Shown here: one piece after another, positions 6,754-13,518 of the stretch
How positions within the stretch are numbered: the first letter of the stretch is position 1
How the letters are laid out: each line of letters opens with the position of its first letter
Origin: Chloroflexota bacterium
GTDB taxonomy: Bacteria; Chloroflexota; Dehalococcoidia; JABGRK01
Direction: 5' to 3'
NCBI GenBank assembly: GCA_030665485.1
Contig: DAOUZV010000012.1
Coordinates: forward strand, 1-13,518
DNA: 13,518 nt
Position numbers and translations under genes: made by a program
The notes under the pieces: generated by a model
Database searches by the model: none
Told to the model about the DNA's origin: nothing
The model's input: the letters and a program-made list of their open reading frames with translations, nothing else

Positions 6754-8790
6754 TTATCGCCTTTTGCGGTGTCTGCTTGCCTTAGTGCCGGCACCGGCTA
6801 TGATCTCATCCTTGGTTGTGGCCAGATCTTTTCTTAACTCCAGTATATTATCCCGCAGCATGGCCGCTTTCTCAAACTCCAGATTTTTGGCGGCTATCTT
6901 CATCTGCGATTCCAGATCTTTGATCAGGCGCACGATCTCATCTTTGGGTATCTGCATAAACGGGCTTATCTTCTCCGGTTCTTCCTTGGCGTGCTTAAAC
7001 AGCTGGTCGGTGATGCCCTTTATCGCTTTCTTGATACTCCTGGGGGTTATGCCGTGCTTTTCGTTGTAGTCCATCTGGATCATGCGGCGCCTGTTGGTTT
7101 CATCTATGGCGTTTCGCATCGAGCCGGTGACGCTGTCGGCGTACATGATGACGTGGCCGTCCTCATGGCGGGCGGCGCGTCCCATCGTCTGTATCAGCGC
7201 CCCGGTCGATCTCAGATACCCCTCTTTATCGGCATCAAGGATTGCTACTAAACTCACCTCCGGCAAATCAAGACCCTCCCTCAGTAGGTTGATGCCCACC
7301 ACCACGTCATACACGCCCAGGCGCAAATCGCGCAGAATCTCGACACGCTCCAGGGTATCGATCTCTGAGTGCAGATAGTGCGTTTTGATGCCCATCTCCT
7401 TGATGTAATCGGCCAGTTGCTCCGCCATGCGCTTGGTAAGTGTTGTTACCAGGCAGCGCTCTTCCTTCTGCACTCGATTTTGTATCTCTTCGATAAGGTC
7501 GTCTATCTGGCCTTTGGTCGGTTTTACCTCGATGGTCGGGTCGAGCAGTCCGGTGGGGCGTATAACCTGTTCCACTATCTGCGCGCTGTGATCATACTCG
7601 TACGGACGGGGCGTTGCCGAGGTGTATATCACCTGATCGATGTGGTCGTCGAACTCGTCGAAATTAAGCGGGCGGTTGTCCAGCGCAGACGGCAGCCTGA
7701 AACCGAACTCCACCAGAGTGTCCTTACGGGCTTTATCCCCGCCCCACATGCCGCGTACCTGCGGCAATGTCATGTGTGATTCGTCGATAAACATCAAAAA
7801 GTTGTCCGGGAAGTAGTCCAGCAAAGTATCGGGCGGACTGCCAGCCGGGCGCCGCGACAGGTGCCTTGAGTAGTTTTCCACGGCGTGGCAGTAGCCAACC
7901 TCCCTGAGCATCTCCAGATCGTAGCTGGTGCGGGACTCAATTCTTTGCGCCTCCAGTAGCTTATCCTGCTCTTTAAACTGGGCCACGCGCTCTATCATCT
8001 CCGCCTCTATATCTCCCAGCGCTTGGTTCAGCTTGTCCTGCGATGTGAGGAAATGCTTGGCGGGGTATATAGCTATCTCGGTGCGCTCCGCAAGTATCTC
8101 ACCGGTGACTGGGTCCAGCTCCATGATGCGCTCAATCTCATCTCCGAGCAACTCGATTCTCACCGCCAGCACCTCGTAAGAGGGTTGAACCTCAACGGTA
8201 TCGCCGCGCACGCGGAATCTGCCGCGGGTAAAGTCCATATCGTTTCTTTCGTAGCGCATATCTATGAGCCGGCGCACCAGTTTATCCCGCTTCAACTGCT
8301 GTCCCTTATGCAGCGCGATGACGAAAGCGCGGTACTCGTCGGGCGAGCCCAGGTTGTAGATGCACGATACCGAGGCGACGATGATGACGTCTTCTCTGGT
8401 AAGCACAGCCCTGGTGGCGGCGTGGCGCAGCTTGTCTATCTCTTCGTTTACATCGATTTCCTTGTCTATATACGTATCGGTTCTGGGCATGTAGGCTTCG
8501 GGCTGGTAGTAGTCGTAGTAGCTGACGAAGTACTCCACCGCATTTTCTGGGAAGTAGTCGCGGAACTCACTGCAGAGCTGGGCTGCCAGCGTTTTGTTGT
8601 GGCACAGCACCAGCGTTGGCCTTTGGACCCGCTCTATGATGTTGGCCATGGCAAAGGTTTTACCGCTGCCGGTAACGCCCATTAGCGTCTGTTTACGGTA
8701 GCCCTTACTGAGGCCTTCGACAAGTTTGCCTACGGCCTGCGGCTGGTCGCCGGTAAGTCTTAAATCTGAGATTATTTTGAATGGTGGCAT
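6754..8790 (-). CDS. uvrB: Excinuclease ABC subunit B
   Basis: Central damage-verifying subunit of nucleotide excision repair. It receives DNA from UvrA, opens it at the lesion and recruits UvrC. The 678 residues match the family length. Visible parts are Walker A GVTGSGKT (38-45), the lesion-probing beta-hairpin [20 protein letters not shown] (91-110), helicase motif II DESH (336-339) and [10 protein letters not shown] (389-398). Motifs V and VI follow as [14 protein letters not shown] (499-512) and QTMGRAAR (534-541). The C-terminal UVR coiled coil, for UvrC/UvrA contact, spans about 615-655. A basic tail ends the protein. The ATG lies three bases after the stop of the upstream nuclease gene, with no close ribosome binding site, so coupling is likely. 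uvrA and uvrC are not in the window. Confidence 0.97.
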   Translation of the reverse strand: MPPFKIISDLRLTGDQPQAVGKLVEGLSKGYRKQTLMGVTGSGKTFAMANIIERVQRPTLVLCHNKTLAAQLCSEFRDYFPENAVEYFVSYYDYYQPEAYMPRTDTYIDKEIDVNEEIDKLRHAATRAVLTREDVIIVASVSCIYNLGSPDEYRAFVIALHKGQQLKRDKLVRRLIDMRYERNDMDFTRGRFRVRGDTVEVQPSYEVLAVRIELLGDEIERIMELDPVTGEILAERTEIAIYPAKHFLTSQDKLNQALGDIEAEMIERVAQFKEQDKLLEAQRIESRTSYDLEMLREVGYCHAVENYSRHLSRRPAGSPPDTLLDYFPDNFLMFIDESHMTLPQVRGMWGGDKARKDTLVEFGFRLPSALDNRPLNFDEFDDHIDQVIYTSATPRPYEYDHSAQIVEQVIRPTGLLDPTIEVKPTKGQIDDLIEEIQNRVQKEERCLVTTLTKRMAEQLADYIKEMGIKTHYLHSEIDTLERVEILRDLRLGVYDVVVGINLLREGLDLPEVSLVAILDADKEGYLRSTGALIQTMGRAARHEDGHVIMYADSVTGSMRNAIDETNRRRMIQMDYNEKHGITPRSIKKAIKGITDQLFKHAKEEPEKISPFMQIPKDEIVRLIKDLESQMKIAAKNLEFEKAAMLRDNILELRKDLATTKDEIIAGAGTKASRHRKRR

Positions 8791-8793
8791 GGT

Positions 8794-9273
8794 TTATTCG
8801 TTAGTCTCCACCTCTTCTGCTATACCTATTCGCTCCACGGACAGGGGAACGTAGTTTACCTTTTTGGCCTCGATAAGTTGGCGCAATTTATTTTCGTCCT
8901 CGGTAAGACGGAACCTTCCGGTTTTGACCTCTATGAAATCGATGCTTTCGCCGTATTGTACGCCAACGAAGTCGATGGGCTCGCCCAGATAGAACAGCCT
9001 GTCGTACTTGGTAAGTTCGAAGGTGGCCATCAACTCGTTGAGCTTGCCGGTGCGCTTGCTGAGGCTGCCGCTGATGGACTGCATCACGTCTTTGGGCAGA
9101 TTTGCAAGTGTGGCCTGTACCTCCTTGAGTGAGGTCTGCGATGCCAGCGCAAAGAGTAGCTTCTGCTCCAGCGCTGACATATCGGGCGTTTCCGCTTTGT
9201 GTTGTCTGAATATGAGCACGACCACGGCTAGCGCCAGAATAATAGAAACCGCGGCAAGAATGTATACCTCCAT
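8794..9273 (-). CDS. Membrane-anchored Holliday junction resolvase-like nuclease (PD-(D/E)XK)
   Basis: A 159-residue protein with a hydrophobic N-terminal segment (about 3-22), a helical, probably coiled-coil middle (about 32-82) and a C-terminal nuclease-like domain. The domain holds PIDFVGV (99-105) and SIDFIEVKTGRFRL (110-123). This supplies the Asp and Glu-x-Lys (D101, E115, K117) of a PD-(D/E)XK active site, in the arrangement of the Holliday junction resolvase-related (Endonuc_Holl) family. Activity is inferred, not shown. The ATG at 9273 has GGGAGG four bases upstream. The next upstream gene, ruvA, ends 22 bases away; uvrB starts three bases after this gene. The membrane anchor implies action near the membrane. 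Confidence 0.75.
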   Translation of the reverse strand: MEVYILAAVSIILALAVVVLIFRQHKAETPDMSALEQKLLFALASQTSLKEVQATLANLPKDVMQSISGSLSKRTGKLNELMATFELTKYDRLFYLGEPIDFVGVQYGESIDFIEVKTGRFRLTEDENKLRQLIEAKKVNYVPLSVERIGIAEEVETNE

Positions 9274-9295
9274 CAAACCTCCCTAAATCTTCCCG

Positions 9296-9871
9296 TTATA
9301 CCTTGCCCAGATACTGCAAGGCACGCTTTATCTTATCCTCTAAATCGAGGTCATTAAAATCGGGAATGGAGGCCATGGCGGACAGCGCCTCGGATGCGGT
9401 ATATCCCAGGCTCTTGAGCGCGGCCAGCACCTCGCTGTTGTCGCTGATGCCCGTTGCGGCGATGGTTGGCTGCCATCTGGTCATCTTATCCTTGAGCTCC
9501 AGCACCACGCGTTTTGCTATCTTGGGGCCGATGCCCGGGGTATCGGTAAGGGCGCCGGCATCTCCGCTAACGATGGCCAGCGAAAGCTGCTCCGGGTTCA
9601 TCGTTGCCAGCATAGAAAGCCCCGCCTTGGGACCGATGCCGTTAACCGCGATAAGCATCTCGAAAAGCTCCAGCTCTTCCGTCGTGGCAAATCCATATAT
9701 TCCGATGAAGTTTTCTTTAAGCTGGAGGCTGGTATTAAGTTTTACTCGTTCGCCGATTGAGCCTGCGGAGGCGGGACTGGGCACATATACCTGAAAACTG
9801 ATGCCGCCGACTTTCACTATCACGTAGTCGACCCCGTATACTTCCAGTATTCCCTCTATACCTGCTATCAC
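9296..9871 (-). CDS. ruvA: Holliday junction DNA helicase subunit RuvA
   Basis: Tetrameric protein that binds four-way DNA junctions and loads the RuvB motor for branch migration. The 191 residues include an N-terminal OB-fold (1-62, starting MIAGIEGILE and ending FIGIYGF). Two helix-hairpin-helix motifs follow, VNGIGPKAGLSML (76-88) and TPGIGPKIAKRVVLEL (111-126). The C-terminal RuvB-binding domain spans about 145-191 (EVLAALKSLGYTASEA). The start codon is GTG at 9871, preceded by GAGGGGG at a suitable distance, one base after the ruvC stop. ruvB, often the next gene, is absent from this operon. Confidence 0.95.
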   Translation of the reverse strand: MIAGIEGILEVYGVDYVIVKVGGISFQVYVPSPASAGSIGERVKLNTSLQLKENFIGIYGFATTEELELFEMLIAVNGIGPKAGLSMLATMNPEQLSLAIVSGDAGALTDTPGIGPKIAKRVVLELKDKMTRWQPTIAATGISDNSEVLAALKSLGYTASEALSAMASIPDFNDLDLEDKIKRALQYLGKV

Positions 9872-9872
9872 T

Positions 9873-10376
9873 TTAAGCCCCCTCTTCGCTTTCGGCTATC
9901 AGCCTGGCTGCGCCGGATTGCTGTACGTGGCATATGGCTATTGCCAACGCGTCTGCGGCGTCATCCGGCTGGGGTATGTTGTCCAGCGCAAGTTGCATTT
10001 TGACCATCTGCTGTATCTGCATTTTACTACCTCTGCCGTAACCTGTAACCTGCTGCTTTACCATGAGCGGGGTGTAGTCGTAAACGGGCAGGCCATTTTG
10101 TGCTGCGGCCAGAACGGCCACTCCTCGCGCTTGACCAACCATAAGCGCCGTTCTGAGGTTCTTGGCAATGAAGTTTTCTATTGCCACCTCGGCGGGACTG
10201 TAACGTTTGATAAGTGCCGTCAGCTCCGAGTATATGGTGCAGAGGCGGCTGGCTATGTTTTCGCCTGCTGGTGTGGAGATTACGCCGTAATCTATGGCGG
10301 TGAGGTCATCGCCGTCGGCCTGTATCAAACCGTAGCCCATGAGCGCCAGTCCGGGATCGATTCCCAGAATCAGCAT
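9873..10376 (-). CDS. ruvC: Crossover junction endodeoxyribonuclease RuvC
   Basis: Dimeric resolvase that cuts Holliday junctions. With the ATG at 10376 it has 167 residues, the usual length, and its acidic catalytic residues fall where expected: D7 in LGIDPG, E67 in VAIENF, and D139 and D142 in QPDDAADALAIA. A GTG at 10385 would add three residues (MKV). The ATG is preferred because D7 then matches E. coli numbering and GGTG lies at a fair distance upstream, but the choice is not certain. It follows yebC by about 20 bases and precedes ruvA by one base, as in many yebC-ruvC-ruvA clusters. Confidence 0.95.
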   Translation of the reverse strand: MLILGIDPGLALMGYGLIQADGDDLTAIDYGVISTPAGENIASRLCTIYSELTALIKRYSPAEVAIENFIAKNLRTALMVGQARGVAVLAAAQNGLPVYDYTPLMVKQQVTGYGRGSKMQIQQMVKMQLALDNIPQPDDAADALAIAICHVQQSGAARLIAESEEGA

Positions 10377-10396
10377 TACTTTCACCGCCAGTTTTG

Positions 10397-11146
10397 CTAT
10401 TCGTAGTTTGCCAGAGCTTCGTCGGGGAAGTCGGCGTTGGTGTAGACGTGCTGTATGTCGTCCAGATCCTCCAGCTTTTCAAGGAACTTGAGGGTCTGTA
10501 TCGCCTTTTTTTCATCCAGCGCCACCAGGTTCTTGGGAACCATGGTTACCTCGGCAGAATCGATTTTTACGTTGTTTTCTTCCAAAGCTTTTCTTGTGCT
10601 CTCAAAGTCTTCTGGGGCGGTATAGATTTCAACGGAGCTGTCCTCCACCTTCACGTCGTCGGCTCCGGCATCTATGGCCAGAAGCGCCAGTTCCTCGGAA
10701 TCCACGTTTTCAGCCTCGACCGATATTACCCCCTTGGATTCGAATATCCAGGAGACGCAGCCGGCATCGCCCATGTTCGACCCGTTGCGGACGAAGACAT
10801 TTCTAACCTCTGATACGGTTCTGTTTTTGTTATCGGTAAGTGCCTGAATGAGTATGGCTGTGCCGCCGGGACCGTATCCCTCATAGGTGGTTTCAAGCAG
10901 AATGACTCCCTCATGCCCCTCGCCGGTGCCGCGCTTAATAGCCCGCTCTATGTTATCGAGCGGCATGTTGTTATCGCGCGCTCTTTGTACGGCAAGACGC
11001 AGGCGGAAGTTGGTATCGGTGTCGCTTCCGCCATGTTTGGCGGCAACGATTATCTCACGTGCCAGTTTGGTAAAGAGCTGACCGCGCTTGGCGTCGGCGG
11101 CCCCTTTCTGCCGTTTGATGGTTGACCATTTAGAATGTCCCGACAT
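10397..11146 (-). CDS. yebC: YebC/PmpR/TACO1 family protein
   Basis: Member of the widespread YebC family, long annotated as transcriptional regulators. More recent work links some members, including mitochondrial TACO1, to translation of difficult (polyproline) sequences; which role holds here cannot be read from the sequence. The 249 residues match the family. The signature N-terminus is MSGHSKWSTIKRQKGAADAKRG, followed by FTKLAREI and RARDNNMPLDNIERAIKRG, then the EGYGPGG loop and FVRNGSNMGDAGCVSWIF. The ATG at 11146 is preceded by GGGGTGAT, which pairs with the 16S rRNA 3' end. It is the first gene of the minus-strand operon, with a clear promoter upstream. Confidence 0.95.
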   Translation of the reverse strand: MSGHSKWSTIKRQKGAADAKRGQLFTKLAREIIVAAKHGGSDTDTNFRLRLAVQRARDNNMPLDNIERAIKRGTGEGHEGVILLETTYEGYGPGGTAILIQALTDNKNRTVSEVRNVFVRNGSNMGDAGCVSWIFESKGVISVEAENVDSEELALLAIDAGADDVKVEDSSVEIYTAPEDFESTRKALEENNVKIDSAEVTMVPKNLVALDEKKAIQTLKFLEKLEDLDDIQHVYTNADFPDEALANYE

Positions 11147-11183
11147 ACGATCACCCCGATTTGCGTCTATTTATTTGGTGCTA

Positions 11184-11213
11184 ATTCTAGCATTTTGCAC
11201 AAGGTGTGGTCAA
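11184..11213 (-). promoter_or_regulatory. Putative extended -10 promoter of the yebC-ruvC-ruvA-uvrB operon
   Basis: On the minus strand TTGACC (11213-11208), an 18-base spacer and TAGAAT (11189-11184) are seen, with TG two bases before the -10 (TGCTAGAAT). The start would be near 11177, about 30 bases before the yebC ATG. All seven downstream genes are tightly spaced and could be read from it. Confidence 0.7.
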
Positions 11214-11260
11214 AGTATATTTTACACTCGCATGTACTTTTTTGAGATTAGTTGTTAAAA

Positions 11261-11290
11261 TTGACACGGGCCGTGTGACTAAAGTATAAT
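11261..11290 (+). promoter_or_regulatory. Consensus sigma-70 promoter of rpmH
   Basis: Perfect TTGACA (11261-11266) and TATAAT (11285-11290) are separated by 18 bases. The start would be near 11297, about 45 bases before the rpmH TTG. A strong promoter suits a ribosomal protein gene. It stands back to back with the yebC promoter; the two -35 boxes are 47 bases apart. Confidence 0.8.
11264..11276. repeat. 13-base palindrome in the spacer of the rpmH promoter
   Basis: ACACGG-G-CCGTGT is a perfect inverted repeat that begins in the last three bases of the -35 hexamer and fills the first part of the spacer. It may be an operator or chance; no matching regulator is recognised. Confidence 0.4.
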
Positions 11291-11341
11291 TACTAATCGT
11301 GCAAATTTTAGATTTTCAAACTTTTTTAGGAGTAGGGGACC

Positions 11342-11485
11342 TTGGCTAAGAAGAGAAGCAGTCAACCCAAGAGAATACCGCGAAGAAGAAAGCATGGCTT
11401 CTTGGCCAGAATGCATACCCGCGGCGGGAGAGCTGTTTTGAAAGCAAGGCGGCTTAAGGGCCGTAAGCTATTAACGGTAGTATAG
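11342..11485 (+). CDS. rpmH: 50S ribosomal protein L34
   Basis: Small basic protein of the large ribosomal subunit. Its 47 residues are near the usual 44-46. The N-terminus reads [19 protein letters not shown], followed by [26 protein letters not shown], with the family HGFxxRMxTxxGRxVLxxRRxKGRxxL pattern intact. The start is TTG at 11342, with AGGAG at 11328-11332 nine bases upstream; no ATG is available before the conserved part. The N-terminus SSQPKRIPR differs slightly from the usual KRTYQPNxxRR. It leads the classical rpmH-rnpA-yidD-yidC cluster and has a consensus promoter. Confidence 0.96.
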   Translation: MAKKRSSQPKRIPRRRKHGFLARMHTRGGRAVLKARRLKGRKLLTVV

Positions 11486-11517
11486 GAGAAAGTAACTAAA
11501 TAGCGGTAGCGATCTTG

Positions 11518-11844
11518 ATGCGCAAAGAGGAACGGCTGAAGAAAAACAGTCAGTTTGCCCGAGTTTACGGTGATGGTACGTCGCAGGCCAACAGATTGTT
11601 GGCGCTTAGGATACTACCCAACGGGCTGGAAGTTAACCGATTTGGGTTTTCTGTCAGCAAGCGGATTGGCAACGCGGTAACCAGAAACAAGGTCAAGAGA
11701 AGGTTGCGCCAGCTCGCCAGACTGACACCGACCGGAAAGGGATGGGATCTGGTAGTGATCGCCCGGCGGCCCGCCAGCACAGCCAGTTATCAGCAACTGG
11801 GAGAGGCGCTGGCCGACCTGCTCAAGAAAGGGCGATTAACTTGA
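11518..11844 (+). CDS. rnpA: Ribonuclease P protein component
   Basis: Small basic protein that binds the catalytic RNase P RNA and helps recognise pre-tRNA 5' leaders. The 108 residues match the family. They begin with RKEERLKKNSQFARVY, carry FGFSVSKRIGNAV, and hold the diagnostic RNR-type motif KRIGNAVTRNKVKRRLRQL (48-66). The ATG at 11518 is preferred over the adjacent TTG at 11515; the ribosome binding site is weak. It lies 32 bases after rpmH and is probably on the same transcript. Confidence 0.95.
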   Translation: MRKEERLKKNSQFARVYGDGTSQANRLLALRILPNGLEVNRFGFSVSKRIGNAVTRNKVKRRLRQLARLTPTGKGWDLVVIARRPASTASYQQLGEALADLLKKGRLT

Positions 11845-11857
11845 AGGATGATGAGCC

Positions 11858-12067
11858 ATGAAGTGGCTGTTTACGGGTATGATACGTTTGTATCAGGTAA
11901 CCCTTTCCAAAATCACTCCTCATTCCTGTATCTTTCAGCCTACCTGCTCGCAGTATGGCATAGAAGCCATCAAGAAACATGGCATAATTAAAGGATGCTG
12001 GTTGACCTTTAAACGGATTTGCCGGTGTAATCCCTGGAACGAGGGCAGATACGATCCGGTACCGTGA
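11858..12067 (+). CDS. yidD: Membrane protein insertion efficiency factor YidD
   Basis: Small, membrane-associated basic protein that assists YidC-dependent membrane protein insertion. The 69 residues are typical. They show an amphipathic N-terminus (MKWLFTGMIRLYQ), the signature CIFQPTCSQYGIEAIKKHG (24-42), and CRCNPWNEGRYDPVP at the C-terminus (55-69), where E. coli YidD has CHPLHKGGDDPVP. The ATG at 11858 follows AAGGATGATGA; the rnpA stop is 13 bases upstream. Its place before yidC is the usual one except for the inserted lipoprotein gene. Confidence 0.95.
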   Translation: MKWLFTGMIRLYQVTLSKITPHSCIFQPTCSQYGIEAIKKHGIIKGCWLTFKRICRCNPWNEGRYDPVP

Positions 12068-12070
12068 ATT

Positions 12071-13369
12071 TTGAATAAACATCGGCCTATATGGCGGAGG
12101 TCTGAGATAAAATCGAAACTAAAACTGGGACTTTTGGGGAAGCTATCCCTCATTTTAATGCTGCTTGCCGCTATATCCCTTACCGGTTGCACCGGTGGCG
12201 GTACCACCGGCTGGGCCGGCACCTTGGTGCATGAGTACACACCGCAGGCTGACGGAGAAGATCCCGTGGACCACGCCGTTCTGTTTGTGGGTACTCAGCA
12301 GGGTAAGCTTGCCGCCTATGATTTGCTGGATGACCGGAAGCCACTGTGGAGTATAGCGGTTGGTGTCAGCGCCGTAATGTACGGCCGGCCGGCGGCTTCC
12401 GGAGAGTATGTTTACATTGCACCCTACGGTGATGCCAACGGCGGCAAAGTATGGAAGTTCAATATAGATGCAAATGCTGAAGCACCGATTTCGTCTGCTT
12501 CTCTAGGCGGCAATGTAGTAGGTGGACTTGAGGTGGGTTTGGGTAACGTCTACGTTGGCACAGGTGATGGCGTTTTGCACGCCTTGAATGCCGATACGCT
12601 TGTTGAAGAATGGAAGTATCCGGATGACGGCACCACGCTTGCCGACAGAATCTGGGGAACGCCTACAATCGATGAATCTGCGGGCGTGGTTTATTTCGGA
12701 TGCTTTGACAATAAGCTGTATGCGCTGGATGCGGCAACAGGTGATGAGGTATGGAACGAACCATTTGAGGCGGGTGGAGCTATCGCCGGCAAGCCCCTGG
12801 TTTACGACGGCAAGGTATACTTCGGCTCGTTCGACCGCAATTTCTATGCACTGGATAAGACGGATGGCACAGAAGCATGGGCCACACCTTTTACGGCCGG
12901 TAAATGGTTCTGGACAGAGCCGATTATCTACGATGCCACGGATAACGATATAGATGACGGCACGATATACGTTGGTTGTTTGGATAGCAAGGTCTATGCG
13001 CTTAATCCGGCTACAGGCGAAAATGTGAGCAAATTTACAACCGCCGATGCCATTACCTCGCCGCCGGTGGCCGCCGTGCTGCCTGGCGCTAATGAAGTTT
13101 TGGGCGACGATGATGATGTGGATATGATAGTAGTGGTATCCAATAATGGCGCGATGTATGCGCTTAATCCGGCAAATCTGGCAGTGGAGATTTGGCCTTC
13201 CTCCCTTGCTTTGGGGGAACCCGTCCAGTCCCCGATAAGCGTGCATGTTGGCGTTTACGGTGATGATGTGTATCAATTTGTGTATGCGTACGGACAACAG
13301 AGCCATCTTACGGCGCATTGGCTTACTAACGGGCAATCGTCAGGATGGGAAATAAATACTGCTTTGTGA
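12071..13369 (+). CDS. PQQ-repeat beta-propeller lipoprotein (BamB-like fold)
   Basis: Likely secreted lipoprotein. A hydrophobic stretch (about 25-37) ends in the lipobox LTGC, with Cys40 as lipid anchor. The rest is built of about seven PQQ-type propeller blades (near 70-94, 113-132, 160-181, 207-228, 249-270, 299-318 and 353-376). The clearest have the pattern VYFGxxDxxLYALDxxTGxxxW. The fold is seen in BamB, but here no PQQ cofactor use or Bam complex can be inferred. Asp-rich loops (DATDNDIDDG, LGDDDDVD) may bind calcium. The start is uncertain. TTG at 12071, three bases after yidD, has no ribosome binding site and gives an unusually long signal peptide. GGAGGT at 12096-12101 precedes an in-frame ATA at 12107, which would give a 27-residue signal peptide. 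Function is unknown. Confidence 0.8.
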   Translation: MNKHRPIWRRSEIKSKLKLGLLGKLSLILMLLAAISLTGCTGGGTTGWAGTLVHEYTPQADGEDPVDHAVLFVGTQQGKLAAYDLLDDRKPLWSIAVGVSAVMYGRPAASGEYVYIAPYGDANGGKVWKFNIDANAEAPISSASLGGNVVGGLEVGLGNVYVGTGDGVLHALNADTLVEEWKYPDDGTTLADRIWGTPTIDESAGVVYFGCFDNKLYALDAATGDEVWNEPFEAGGAIAGKPLVYDGKVYFGSFDRNFYALDKTDGTEAWATPFTAGKWFWTEPIIYDATDNDIDDGTIYVGCLDSKVYALNPATGENVSKFTTADAITSPPVAAVLPGANEVLGDDDDVDMIVVVSNNGAMYALNPANLAVEIWPSSLALGEPVQSPISVHVGVYGDDVYQFVYAYGQQSHLTAHWLTNGQSSGWEINTAL

Positions 13370-13380
13370 GGCATTAGCAC

Positions 13381-13518
13381 TTGACTGAGATCTGGAATTT
13401 TATAATACAAAATCCCTTCGATAATATATTGATTGTGCTGGCCGACGTCTTTGCCGGCAGTTTTGGACTCGCCATTATTTTCATCACCATCCTTGTTCGC
13501 TTGGTGATGATTCCGATT
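13381..13518 (+). CDS. yidC: Membrane protein insertase YidC/Oxa1 (3' end missing)
   Basis: Inserts proteins into the cytoplasmic membrane, alone or with Sec. Only the first 46 residues are in the window. They read WNFIIQNPFDNILIVLADVFAG, then a hydrophobic helix and LVRLVMIPI. This matches the first conserved transmembrane part of the short, Gram-positive-type YidC (no large periplasmic domain), where the LVR segment carries the insertase arginine. The start is TTG at 13381, with GAGG at 13368-13371, overlapping the previous stop, as ribosome binding site. Its place after rpmH-rnpA-yidD supports the call. Confidence 0.9.
   Translation, partial: MTEIWNFIIQNPFDNILIVLADVFAGSFGLAIIFITILVRLVMIPI

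Noticed and set aside
8023..8685. 220-codon plus-strand frame opposite uvrB
   Set aside because: It is antisense to a well-conserved uvrB reading frame and has low-complexity, unrecognisable product sequence.
10377..10385. GTG start of ruvC at 10385
   Set aside because: Possible, but the ATG at 10376 gives the standard N-terminus, with the first catalytic Asp at residue 7, and a better-placed ribosome binding site.
11147..11341. Chromosomal replication origin near rpmH
   Set aside because: No TTATCCACA-type DnaA box was seen, and no dnaA is adjacent; the region is explained by two divergent promoters.
12503..13336. Long 277-codon minus-strand frame opposite the propeller gene
   Set aside because: It lies fully inside a clear repeat-containing coding gene, has no ribosome binding site or recognisable domain, and is best explained by codon bias of the sense strand.

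Overview
The window is a dense stretch of bacterial housekeeping genes, with no mobile element, CRISPR array, tRNA or rRNA visible. The best guess for the source is an uncultured or little-studied Chloroflexota, probably of the Dehalococcoidia type. This rests on the gene order (fabG-nusB-acpP-udg-rnj-ftsK, then yebC-ruvC-ruvA-uvrB facing rpmH-rnpA-yidD-yidC), an acyl carrier protein with a widened loop, an FtsK with an inserted segment before its motor, and medium GC with frequent TTG/GTG starts. The taxon is an inference from memory of families and was not tested by a search.

Layout. (1) Positions 1-1301, plus strand: the 3' part of fabG (fatty acid elongation), nusB (antitermination) and acpP (acyl carrier protein). 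acpP has its own likely promoter, bracketed by inverted repeats, and a strong hairpin terminator. (2) Positions 1302-6030, plus strand: a 251-base leader with a good extended -10 promoter and alternating complementary segments, then a tightly packed operon of family 4 uracil-DNA glycosylase, ribonuclease J and FtsK. (3) Positions 6032-11146, minus strand: a seven-gene operon reading yebC, ruvC, ruvA, a membrane-anchored Holliday-junction-resolvase-like nuclease, uvrB, a small basic protein, and a flavin reductase-like protein. ftsK and the flavin reductase gene converge with one base between their stop codons, inside a hairpin. (4) Positions 11147-11341: a divergent promoter region with clear sigma-70-type promoters on both strands. 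(5) Positions 11342-13518, plus strand: rpmH, rnpA, yidD, a beta-propeller lipoprotein, and the 5' end of yidC.

How the genes fit together. The minus-strand operon is a DNA recombination and repair set (Holliday junction recognition and cutting, nucleotide excision repair) with a translation or regulatory factor at its head. The plus-strand udg-rnj-ftsK operon joins base excision repair, RNA decay and chromosome segregation. The last cluster is the classical ribosomal protein L34 / RNase P protein / membrane insertase set, with an unusual PQQ-type propeller lipoprotein inserted just before the insertase.

No wholly new system is evident. The points most worth checking are the anchored nuclease in the ruv/uvrB operon (with no ruvB in the window), the possible structured leader before udg, the clamp-binding-like C-terminus of the glycosylase, the small basic protein after uvrB, and the propeller lipoprotein with its uncertain start codon.
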